From contig NZ_RJKN01000001.1 of assembly GCF_003751265.1 (NCBI RefSeq), positions 62,001 through 126,000 on the forward strand: a DNA stretch of 64,000 nucleotides, read 5' to 3'. Of this stretch, positions 43,977-50,221 are shown piece after piece (positions within the stretch are counted from its first letter, which is position 1; each line of letters begins with the position of its first letter). Under the pieces are notes generated by a model, which was not told the origin of the DNA, made no database searches, and saw nothing but the letters and a program-made list of their open reading frames with translations. The stretch is from Pseudokineococcus lusitanus. GTDB lineage: Bacteria > Actinomycetota > Actinomycetes > Actinomycetales > Quadrisphaeraceae. Made by a program: the position numbers and the translations under genes.

Positions 43977-44848
43977 TGGGGTGGCTCGAGGCGCTCGTCC
44001 TCGGCCTCGTCCAGGGCCTCACGGAGTTCCTGCCGATCTCCTCCAGCGCCCACGTGAGCATCGTCGGCCAGCTGTTCTTCGAGGGCCGCGACCCGGGCGC
44101 CGCCTTCACGGCGATCATCCAGCTCGGCACCGAGGCCGCCGTCCTCGTGTACTTCTGGGGCGACGTCGTCCGGATCATCAAGCAGTGGTCGCTGTCGCTG
44201 GTCGGCCGTGTCCCGCGCGACGACCCCGACGCCCGGATGGGCTGGCTCGTCATCCTCGGCTCGATCCCCATCGGCGTCCTCGGCCTCGTCTTCCAGGACG
44301 CCATCGAGACCCAGCTCCGCAGCCTCTGGATCACCGCGGCCGCGCTCGCCGGCTTCGGCCTCCTGCTCGCCTTCGCCGACGCCACCGCCTCGCAGCGGAA
44401 GTCGCTCCGGGACCTCACCTGGCGGGACGGCGTCCTCTACGGCCTGGCGCAGGCGCTGGCCCTCATCCCCGGCGTCTCGCGCTCCGGCGGCACGATCACC
44501 ATGGGCCTGCTGCTGGGCTACCGCCGCGAGGACGCCGCCCGGTACGCCTTCCTCCTCGCCATCCCCGCCGTCGTCGCCTCCGGCGGCTACCAGCTCGTCT
44601 CGGAGCTCGGGGAGGGCGGCGCCGGCTCCGTCGACTGGGGCCCCACGATCCTCGCGACCGTCGTCTCCTTCGGCGTCGGGCTGGCCGTCATCGCGTGGCT
44701 GCTGCGCTACATCAGCACCCACACCTTCCGGCCGTTCGTCTACTACCGGCTGGGCCTCGCGCTCGTCCTCGTGCTGCTGCTCTCCTTCGGCGTCGTCGAC
44801 GCCACGCCGGTCGTCGACCCGCCGCTCGCGCCGACGACCGCTCCCTGA
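43976..44848 (+). CDS. uppP: Undecaprenyl-diphosphatase
   Basis: Membrane enzyme that recycles the cell-wall lipid carrier by hydrolysing undecaprenyl diphosphate; also confers bacitracin tolerance. The 290-residue product has about eight helices, the first signature [17 protein letters not shown] (catalytic Glu and His) and the second [17 protein letters not shown] (catalytic Arg). ATG 43976 is the standard family start. It has no ribosome binding site of its own, which fits translation by coupling to the leader frame. Confidence 0.95.
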   Translation: MGWLEALVLGLVQGLTEFLPISSSAHVSIVGQLFFEGRDPGAAFTAIIQLGTEAAVLVYFWGDVVRIIKQWSLSLVGRVPRDDPDARMGWLVILGSIPIGVLGLVFQDAIETQLRSLWITAAALAGFGLLLAFADATASQRKSLRDLTWRDGVLYGLAQALALIPGVSRSGGTITMGLLLGYRREDAARYAFLLAIPAVVASGGYQLVSELGEGGAGSVDWGPTILATVVSFGVGLAVIAWLLRYISTHTFRPFVYYRLGLALVLVLLLSFGVVDATPVVDPPLAPTTAP

Positions 44849-44866
44849 CCCGCCCCCTCGGGCGGG
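44849..44866. terminator. Hairpin between uppP and corA
   Basis: CCCGCCC and GGGCGGG form a 7-bp stem with a CCTC loop between the convergent stops. Confidence 0.6.
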
Positions 44867-44871
44867 GCGGC

Positions 44872-45927
44872 TCAGAGCCAGCCGGAGCGCCGGAAGGCGC
44901 GGTGCAGCAGCAGGCAGGCGACGACCATGAGCAGCAGGGCGCCCGGGTACCCGTAGCGCCACTGGAGCTCGGGCATGTGGACGAAGTTCATGCCGTAGAC
45001 GCCCGCGACGAGCGTGGGGACGGCGAAGAGGGCCGCCCACGCCGAGATGCGCCGGGCGTCCTCGTTCTGCTGCAGCCCGACCTGGGCCAGGTGCGCGCTG
45101 TGGACGTCGCCGAGCTGGCGGTCGCTGCCGTCCGCGGACTCGGCGGCCTGGAGGACGTGGTCGGCGACGTCGCGGAGGAAGACCCGGGCGCCGTGCGGCA
45201 CCAGCTCGAGGTCGCCCTGCCACAGCCGTCGCGTCGGCTCGACGAGCGGGCGCACCGCCCGCCCGAGCTCGAGCACCTCCCGCTTGAGGGCGTAGATGTG
45301 CGCCGTCGTCCCGGCGCCGCGGTCGGTGCTGAAGACCCGCTCCTCGAGCCGTTGGACCTCGTCCTCGAGCGCCACCGCGACGGCGACCGCGTCGTCCGCG
45401 ACGACGTCGACGACCGCGTGCAGGACGGCGACCGGCCCCAGGTCCGGCCCCGGCCCACCCGCGGCCCGGCCCTCCTCGCCCAGCCGGGCCGCGGCGCGGG
45501 GCACGACGTCCGCGTCGTCGCCGCGGCTCACCGACAGCACCCACGCGTCGCCGACGACGACGAGCGCCTCGCCCGTCTCCACGGCGGCGTGCGGGCTCCC
45601 CGGCCGGTCGAGCGTGACGGGGCGCAGGCTGAGCACCAGCGACCCGCCGTGCTCGCCGAGGTAGCGCTCGAGCTTCGGCCGCTGGCGGCCGGCCGTGAGG
45701 TCCTCGACCGCGAGCGGGTGGACGCCGAGGGCGGCGTCGACGCCGGCGAGGTCGTCGGGGCCCGGGTCGTCGAGGTGGACCCACACGTAGCCGCCGTCCC
45801 GCCGGTGCGCCTCGACCGCGGCCGCCAGCGCCGAGCGGGCCGCCTCCGGACCCTCGGGGGGCCGGGCGTCGCGCGGGGGCGACAGCGTCGACCCGTCGCA
45901 CGTGCGGACCACGGCGGTGACGGCCAC
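44872..45927 (-). CDS. corA: CorA family magnesium/cobalt transporter
   Basis: Pentameric divalent-cation channel. The 351-residue product has a large cytosolic N-terminal domain, a long coiled helix (about residues 190-285) and two C-terminal membrane helices with the signature YGMNF at the end of the first. The extracellular loop after GMN (MPELQWRYGY) keeps acidic residues for cation selection. GTG 45927 is 6 nt from a GAGGAG ribosome binding site. Divergent from the phosphatase gene at 46021. Confidence 0.94.
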   Translation of the reverse strand: MAVTAVVRTCDGSTLSPPRDARPPEGPEAARSALAAAVEAHRRDGGYVWVHLDDPGPDDLAGVDAALGVHPLAVEDLTAGRQRPKLERYLGEHGGSLVLSLRPVTLDRPGSPHAAVETGEALVVVGDAWVLSVSRGDDADVVPRAAARLGEEGRAAGGPGPDLGPVAVLHAVVDVVADDAVAVAVALEDEVQRLEERVFSTDRGAGTTAHIYALKREVLELGRAVRPLVEPTRRLWQGDLELVPHGARVFLRDVADHVLQAAESADGSDRQLGDVHSAHLAQVGLQQNEDARRISAWAALFAVPTLVAGVYGMNFVHMPELQWRYGYPGALLLMVVACLLLHRAFRRSGWL

Positions 45928-46007
45928 GGCGTCTCCTCGCGACGGCGGTGCGGCGGCCCGTCCGGGACGGACGGCGGCCGCGCCCGGGGCGGTCGGCGAC
46001 GGCGCCC

Positions 46008-46013
46008 TATGGT
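46008..46013 (+). promoter_or_regulatory. -10 hexamer of the MSMEG_4193-type gene (leaderless)
   Basis: TATGGT, 7 nt ahead of GTG 46021. The embedded ATG at 46009 is in frame but lies inside the -10, so I do not use it as the start. Confidence 0.5.
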
Positions 46014-46020
46014 GACGGGC

Positions 46021-46734
46021 GTGCCGACGCTGCTGCTGGTCCGACACGGCCGGACGGCCGCCAACGCCACCGGGGTCCTCGCCGGCCGGAGCCCCGGGGT
46101 CGGCCTCGACGAGAGCGGGGCCGCCCAGGCCGCGGCCCTCGGACGCCGGCTCGCGGCCGTCCCCCTCGCCGCCTGCGTCGCCAGCCCGCTGGAGCGGACG
46201 GTCGCCACCGCGGAGGCTCTCCTCGCCGAGGGCGGCACGGCGCGCCGGCCGCGCCCCGCGCTCGTGCACGAGCCGCGCCTGCTCGAGTGCGACTACGGCG
46301 CGTGGACGGGGCGGAAGCTCGCCGACCTGGCCAAGGAGCCGCACTGGAAGGTCGTCCAGGGCCACCCCAGCGCCGCGCAGTTCCCGGGCGGGGAGTCGCT
46401 CCGCGACGTCCAGGCCCGCGCGCTGGCCGCCGTCCGCGAGCACGACGCCCGGGTGGCCGACGAGCACGGCGCGGACGCCGTGTGGGTGGCCGTCTCCCAC
46501 GGCGACGTCATCAAGGCCGTGCTGGCCGACGCCCTGGGGCTCCACCTCGACGCCTTCCAGCGCGTCGTGGTGGACCCGGCGTCGGTGTCCGTCGTCCGCT
46601 ACACCCCGCTGCGCCCCTTCGTCGTGCGCACCAACGACACCGGCGGCGACCTCTCCGGGCTCGCGCCGCCGCCCCGGCGCCGTCGGCGGGCGGCCTCCTC
46701 GGACGCGGCGGTCGGCGGCGGCGCCGGCGCCTGA
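46021..46734 (+). CDS. Histidine phosphatase, MSMEG_4193 family
   Basis: A phosphoglycerate mutase-like phosphatase of 237 residues. The catalytic LVRHGRTAAN is at the N-terminus, Arg in SPLERTVATAEAL, and the second His in VSHGDVIKAVLADALG. C-terminal 40 residues are Arg/Ala-rich and variable. This type is conserved next to DUF3090 and mshC in Actinobacteria (the Rv2135c position), but its substrate is unknown. Start GTG 46021 is chosen from the promoter spacing; an in-frame ATG 4 codons upstream is an alternative. Confidence 0.9.
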   Translation: MPTLLLVRHGRTAANATGVLAGRSPGVGLDESGAAQAAALGRRLAAVPLAACVASPLERTVATAEALLAEGGTARRPRPALVHEPRLLECDYGAWTGRKLADLAKEPHWKVVQGHPSAAQFPGGESLRDVQARALAAVREHDARVADEHGADAVWVAVSHGDVIKAVLADALGLHLDAFQRVVVDPASVSVVRYTPLRPFVVRTNDTGGDLSGLAPPPRRRRRAASSDAAVGGGAGA

Positions 46735-46802
46735 GCCCGCCCGTCCGTGCGCCCCGGCGGACCGGTCCCGCCGCGTCACGGGGCGGCCGCGCCGGGGCCG
46801 GT

Positions 46803-46808
46803 TAGTCT
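46803..46808 (+). promoter_or_regulatory. -10 hexamer of the DUF3090 gene (leaderless)
   Basis: TAGTCT, 7 nt ahead of ATG 46816. Confidence 0.5.
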
Positions 46809-46815
46809 CGGCGGC

Positions 46816-47385
46816 ATGGCGCAGGTCTTCGACTACGACCCGCCGGACCGCTTCGTCGCCGGCACCGTCGGCCCCGCCGGCTCCCGCACCTTCTTCCTCC
46901 AGGCGCGCGGGCGCGGCAGCGGCCCGGTCCCCGTCGTCGTCTCCGTCTCGTTGGAGAAGCAGCAGGTCGCCACGCTGGCCGAGAAGGTCGAGGAGCTCCT
47001 CGACGAGGTCGTGCGGCGCAGCGCCGGCGAGGCCCCCGTCCCGGCCGTGGCCCCGCTCGGCGCGGCGGACACCGACCCCCTCGACACCCCCATCGAGGAG
47101 GAGTTCCGGGTCGGCACGATGAGCCTGCAGTGGGACGGCGACCGCGGCGTCGTCATCATCGAGTGCTTCTCGGTCGAGGGAGAGGACGACGAGGTGGACC
47201 CCGTCGCCGACGAGCCCGGGGCCCGGAGCCTCCTGCGCGTCAGCCTCTCCGGCGCCGGCGCCCGGCACTTCGCCCGTCGCGCCCTCGCCCTCGTGGCCGC
47301 CGGCCGCCCGCCGTGCCCCTTCTGCTCGGGCCCGCTGGACCCCGAGGGCCACGTCTGCCCGCGCGCCAACGGCTACCGCCGCTGA
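46816..47385 (+). CDS. DUF3090 domain protein
   Basis: A 189-residue protein of a strictly actinobacterial family. The N-terminus VFDYDPPDRFVAGTVG and the centre SLQWDGDRGVVIIEC are diagnostic. The C-terminus has a small zinc-ribbon-like pattern, CPFCSGPLDPEGHVCPRANG. Function unknown. The stop is overlapped by the proposed CTG start of the SCO1664-family gene, which always accompanies it; the two products are likely to work together. Confidence 0.92.
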   Translation: MAQVFDYDPPDRFVAGTVGPAGSRTFFLQARGRGSGPVPVVVSVSLEKQQVATLAEKVEELLDEVVRRSAGEAPVPAVAPLGAADTDPLDTPIEEEFRVGTMSLQWDGDRGVVIIECFSVEGEDDEVDPVADEPGARSLLRVSLSGAGARHFARRALALVAAGRPPCPFCSGPLDPEGHVCPRANGYRR

Positions 47386-48353
47386 GCACCGCCGACGCCG
47401 CGCGGCCCCGCGCCCCGCGGCTGCCCCCCGACGGCGACGACCTCGCCGCGCTCCTCGCCCGCGGCGAGCTCGAGGTGCTCGGCCGCATCACGGGCTCCTC
47501 CAACGTCACGCTCCTCGCCGTGTGCCGCGCCGACGGGCTCGAGGTGCGCTGCGTCTACAAGCCCGTCCGCGGCGAGCGGCCGCTCCACGACTTCCCCGAC
47601 GGCACGCTCGCGGCGCGCGAGGTCGCGGCCCACCTCGTCTCCCGCGGCGGCGGCTGGGGCGTCGTCCCCACGACGGTCCTGCGCGACGGTCCGCTCGGCC
47701 CCGGCTCCGTCCAGCGCTGGGTGGAGCCGCCCCGCGGCGCCCCCCTGGACCCGGAGGCCGCCCGGGACGGCGTCCTCGAGGACGAGGACGAGGAGGACGA
47801 CGGGCTGCTCCTCGGCGAGCCGGGCGCCGGGCTGGTCGACGTCGTCCCGCTCCACGCGGTGCCCGACGGCTTCACCGGGGTCCTCGACGCCTGGGGCCGC
47901 GACGGCGAGCCGGTGACCCTCGTCCACGCCGCCGACCCGCGGCTGCTGTCCGTCGCCGTGCTCGACGTCGTCGCCAACAACGCCGACCGCAAGGCGGGGC
48001 ACCTGCTCCTGGGCCGGCCGGAGGCCGTCGACCCCGGCACCGAGGTGGAGCGGGGACGCGACGGCGGCGACCCGCCGGTCCACGGCATCGACCACGGCCT
48101 CGTGCTGCACGCCGAGGGCAAGCTGCGGACCGTCCTGTGGGGCTTCGCGGGGGAGCCGCTGCCCGACGACCAGCTCGCGGCGCTCGACCGGCTGGCCGGG
48201 GCCCTCCGCGGGTCGCTCGGCGAGGCGCTCGCGCCCCTGCTGACCGCGCGGGAGGTGCGGGCCCTGCGGACCCGGACCGACCGGCTGCTCCGCGGGGCCG
48301 TCATGCCGCAGCCGCCCCAGCACCGCAGCGCGGTGCCCTGGCCCGTCTTCTGA
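47382..48353 (+). CDS. SCO1664 family protein, apparent CTG start
   Basis: A 323-residue protein with distant resemblance to phosphatidylinositol 3/4-kinases. The nucleotide-site-like blocks are GSSNVTLLAV, the Lys in CVYKPVRGERPLHDFPDG, the catalytic-loop-like VVANNADRKAGHLL and HGIDHGLVLH. CTG 47382 overlaps the DUF3090 stop as CTGA, and all following codons end in G or C; no ATG, GTG or TTG precedes the conserved region, whose first GTG is already inside the GELEVLGRITG block. An acidic insertion lies near residue 130. True substrate unknown. Confidence 0.86.
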   Translation: MSTADAARPRAPRLPPDGDDLAALLARGELEVLGRITGSSNVTLLAVCRADGLEVRCVYKPVRGERPLHDFPDGTLAAREVAAHLVSRGGGWGVVPTTVLRDGPLGPGSVQRWVEPPRGAPLDPEAARDGVLEDEDEEDDGLLLGEPGAGLVDVVPLHAVPDGFTGVLDAWGRDGEPVTLVHAADPRLLSVAVLDVVANNADRKAGHLLLGRPEAVDPGTEVERGRDGGDPPVHGIDHGLVLHAEGKLRTVLWGFAGEPLPDDQLAALDRLAGALRGSLGEALAPLLTAREVRALRTRTDRLLRGAVMPQPPQHRSAVPWPVF

Positions 48354-48356
48354 CCG

Positions 48357-48374
48357 CCGGGCCCCGCGGCCCGG
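48357..48374 (+). terminator. Hairpin behind the SCO1664-family gene
   Basis: CCGGGCC and GGCCCGG form a 7-bp stem with a CCGC loop, 3 bases past the stop. Confidence 0.55.
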
Positions 48375-48415
48375 CCGGGCCGGCGAGCGGGTCGGCCGCC
48401 CCCTCCGGCGGCGGT

Positions 48416-48421
48416 TAGGGT
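48416..48421 (+). promoter_or_regulatory. -10 hexamer of mshC (leaderless)
   Basis: TAGGGT, 7 nt ahead of GTG 48429. Confidence 0.5.
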
Positions 48422-48428
48422 CGCGGAC

Positions 48429-49700
48429 GTGAAGTCCTGGTCGTCCCCGCACCTGCCACACCTCCCGGGACGGGGCGGCCCGGTCCGGCTCCACGACACG
48501 GCGAGCCGCGAGCTTCGCCCCGCGGGGCCCGGCGAGGACGAGGACGGCCGCGCCGCCGGGCTCTACGTCTGCGGCATCACGCCGTACGACGCCACGCACA
48601 TGGGCCACGCGTCGACGTACCTGGCCTTCGACCTGCTCGTCCGCGCCTGGCGCGACGCCGGGCACCGGGTGCAGTATGTGCAGAACGTCACCGACGTCGA
48701 CGAGCCGCTGCTCGAGCGCGCCGCGGCGACGGGCGAGGACTGGCGCGACCTCGCCGTCCGCGAGACGGACCTCTTCCGCGAGGACATGACGGCGCTCGGC
48801 GTCGTCCCGCCGGACGTGTACCTCGGTGCGGTGGAGACCGTCCCGCGCGCCGCGGAGGCCGTCCGCCGGCTCGTTGCCGCGGGCGCGGCCTACTCGCCCG
48901 AGGGCTCCGCCGACGTGTACTTCGACGTCGCCTCCGACCCCCGCTTCGGCGAGGTCTCCGGGTACGACGCCGCCACGATGGCGCGCCTGTTCGCCGAGCG
49001 AGGGGGAGACCCCGCCACGCCGGGCAAGCGCTCGCCGCTGGACCCCGTCCTCTGGCGCGCCGAGCGGGAGGGGGAGCCGTCGTGGGACGGCGGCGACCTC
49101 GGACCCGGCCGGCCCGGCTGGCACGTCGAGTGCGTGGCCATCGCCCTCGACCACCTCGGCGTCGGCTTCGACGTCCAGGGGGGCGGCTCGGACCTCGTCT
49201 TCCCCCACCACGAGATGGGCGCCTCCCACGGCCAGGTGCTGACCGGCGACGCCCCGTACGCCCGCCTGTACGCCCACGGCGGGATGGTCGCGCTCGACGG
49301 CGAGAAGATGAGCAAGTCGCGCGGCAACCTCGTGCTCGTCTCGACGCTGCGGCGGGCCGGCGAGGACCCGTCCGCGATCCGCCTCGCCGTGCTGGCGCAC
49401 CACTACCGCTCGGACTGGTCCTGGACCGACGAGGGGCTCGCCACCGCCCGCGAGCGGCTCGACCGCTGGCGAGCCGCCGTCGCCCTCCCGACCGGTCCCG
49501 ACGCCGGACGCGTGCTCGACGGCGTCCGCAGCCGCCTGGCCGCCGACCTCGACGCGCCGGGCGCGCTGGCCGTCGTCGACGCGTGGGCGGACGCGGCGCT
49601 CGCCGCGGACCCTGGGGCGGGCAGCGGCTCGGCCACGGCGCCCGGGCTCGTCGCCGACGTCGTCGACGCCCTCCTGGGCGTCCGCCTGCGCCGGGGCTGA
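48429..49700 (+). CDS. mshC: Cysteine:GlcN-Ins ligase MshC (mycothiol synthesis)
   Basis: Joins cysteine to glucosaminyl-inositol with ATP, the third dedicated step in mycothiol synthesis. It is a relative of cysteinyl-tRNA synthetase of 423 residues; the MKSW-SP start, the zinc Cys in YVCGITPYD, the HIGH-like THMGHAST and [10 protein letters not shown] are all present. It lacks the tRNA-binding C-terminal domain, and the first 45 residues are of the MshC type, which separates it from cysS. Start GTG 48429 lies 7 nt behind TAGGGT. Confidence 0.95.
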   Translation: MKSWSSPHLPHLPGRGGPVRLHDTASRELRPAGPGEDEDGRAAGLYVCGITPYDATHMGHASTYLAFDLLVRAWRDAGHRVQYVQNVTDVDEPLLERAAATGEDWRDLAVRETDLFREDMTALGVVPPDVYLGAVETVPRAAEAVRRLVAAGAAYSPEGSADVYFDVASDPRFGEVSGYDAATMARLFAERGGDPATPGKRSPLDPVLWRAEREGEPSWDGGDLGPGRPGWHVECVAIALDHLGVGFDVQGGGSDLVFPHHEMGASHGQVLTGDAPYARLYAHGGMVALDGEKMSKSRGNLVLVSTLRRAGEDPSAIRLAVLAHHYRSDWSWTDEGLATARERLDRWRAAVALPTGPDAGRVLDGVRSRLAADLDAPGALAVVDAWADAALAADPGAGSGSATAPGLVADVVDALLGVRLRRG

Positions 49701-49727
49701 CCAGCCGCACCGCGCTCGCGAGCCGTC

Positions 49728-49913
49728 GCGAGCAGGCGCCCGTCCGCGCTCCAGGAACCGTCCCGGCCACGAACAGACGCCCGTTCGCGCTCCAGGAACC
49801 GTCCCGGCGACGAACAGGCGCCCGTTCGCGCTCCAGGAACCGTCCCGGCCACGAACAGACGCCCGTTCGCGCTCCAGGAACCGTCCCGGCCACGAGCAGG
49901 CGCCTGATCGCGA
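49728..49913 (+). repeat. 41-base tandem array C, four units plus a partial
   Basis: Units start at 49728, 49769, 49810 and 49851 with a degenerate fifth from 49892. The sequence is unrelated to arrays A and B, but the period is the same 41 bases, and the three central units contain CGAAC, 8 bases and GTTCG, again a 5-bp stem with an 8-nt loop. A constant block CGCGCTCCAGGAACCGTCCC follows in all four full units. Confidence 0.92.
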
Positions 49914-50018
49914 CCGCGGGGTACCCCTGACCGCGCGCGGGCGTCTCTGCTCGTGTCCCTGCGCGCGTCCCCGTCGGCCGTCCGCGCAGGCCTCCGTGTC
50001 ACCGGCCCTCACCGGCTG

Positions 50019-50059
50019 TTGACACGGAGCAGTTTCCACGTTGTATGTTCACGCTCACA
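50019..50059 (+). promoter_or_regulatory. Promoter and possible operator of the GH51 gene
   Basis: TTGACA (50019-50024) and TATGTT (50044-50049) are spaced 19 bases; TGTATG two bases earlier gives 17. Over the -10, read in reverse, TGTGAGCGTGAACA (50046-50059) matches 10 of 14 positions of the palindromic site at 54425-54438, so a common LacI-type repressor could bind both. Confidence 0.5.
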
Positions 50060-50221
50060 CCGGACAGATCCGACGGCGGTCCCACCACGTGCCGCCGCCG
50101 CGCCGGTGCCCTGGCCGCACCGCGGCGGCTCGGGCGACCGTTCCACGGCACCGCCGACCGTGCCCCTCGCCGCGCCCGCGCCACGCCGGCGCCCCGACCC
50201 GACCCCACCCCCGGAGGGACG

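Larger units (their letters stand above)
49701..50221. other. mshC to GH51 intergenic region
   Basis: 520 bases without a recognisable gene. It contains 41-base array C (49728-49913), about 90 bases of unremarkable sequence, and a promoter with possible operator (50019-50059) followed by a leader of about 165 nt. Base composition drops in the promoter stretch, marking the left edge of the accessory sugar locus. Confidence 0.65.

Noticed and set aside
46009-46020. ATG 46009 as the start of the MSMEG_4193-type gene
   Set aside because: This ATG is part of the TATGGT hexamer positioned exactly where the -10 of the GTG 46021 start should be.
48429-49700. Cysteinyl-tRNA synthetase (cysS)
   Set aside because: HIGH and KMSKS motifs are shared, but the protein lacks the C-terminal tRNA-binding domain and has the MshC-type N-terminus; neighbours are those of mshC.
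49728-49913. Array C as a coding repeat
   Set aside because: Open frames run through it, but the 41-base period shifts the frame in each unit and no start or ribosome binding site leads into it.
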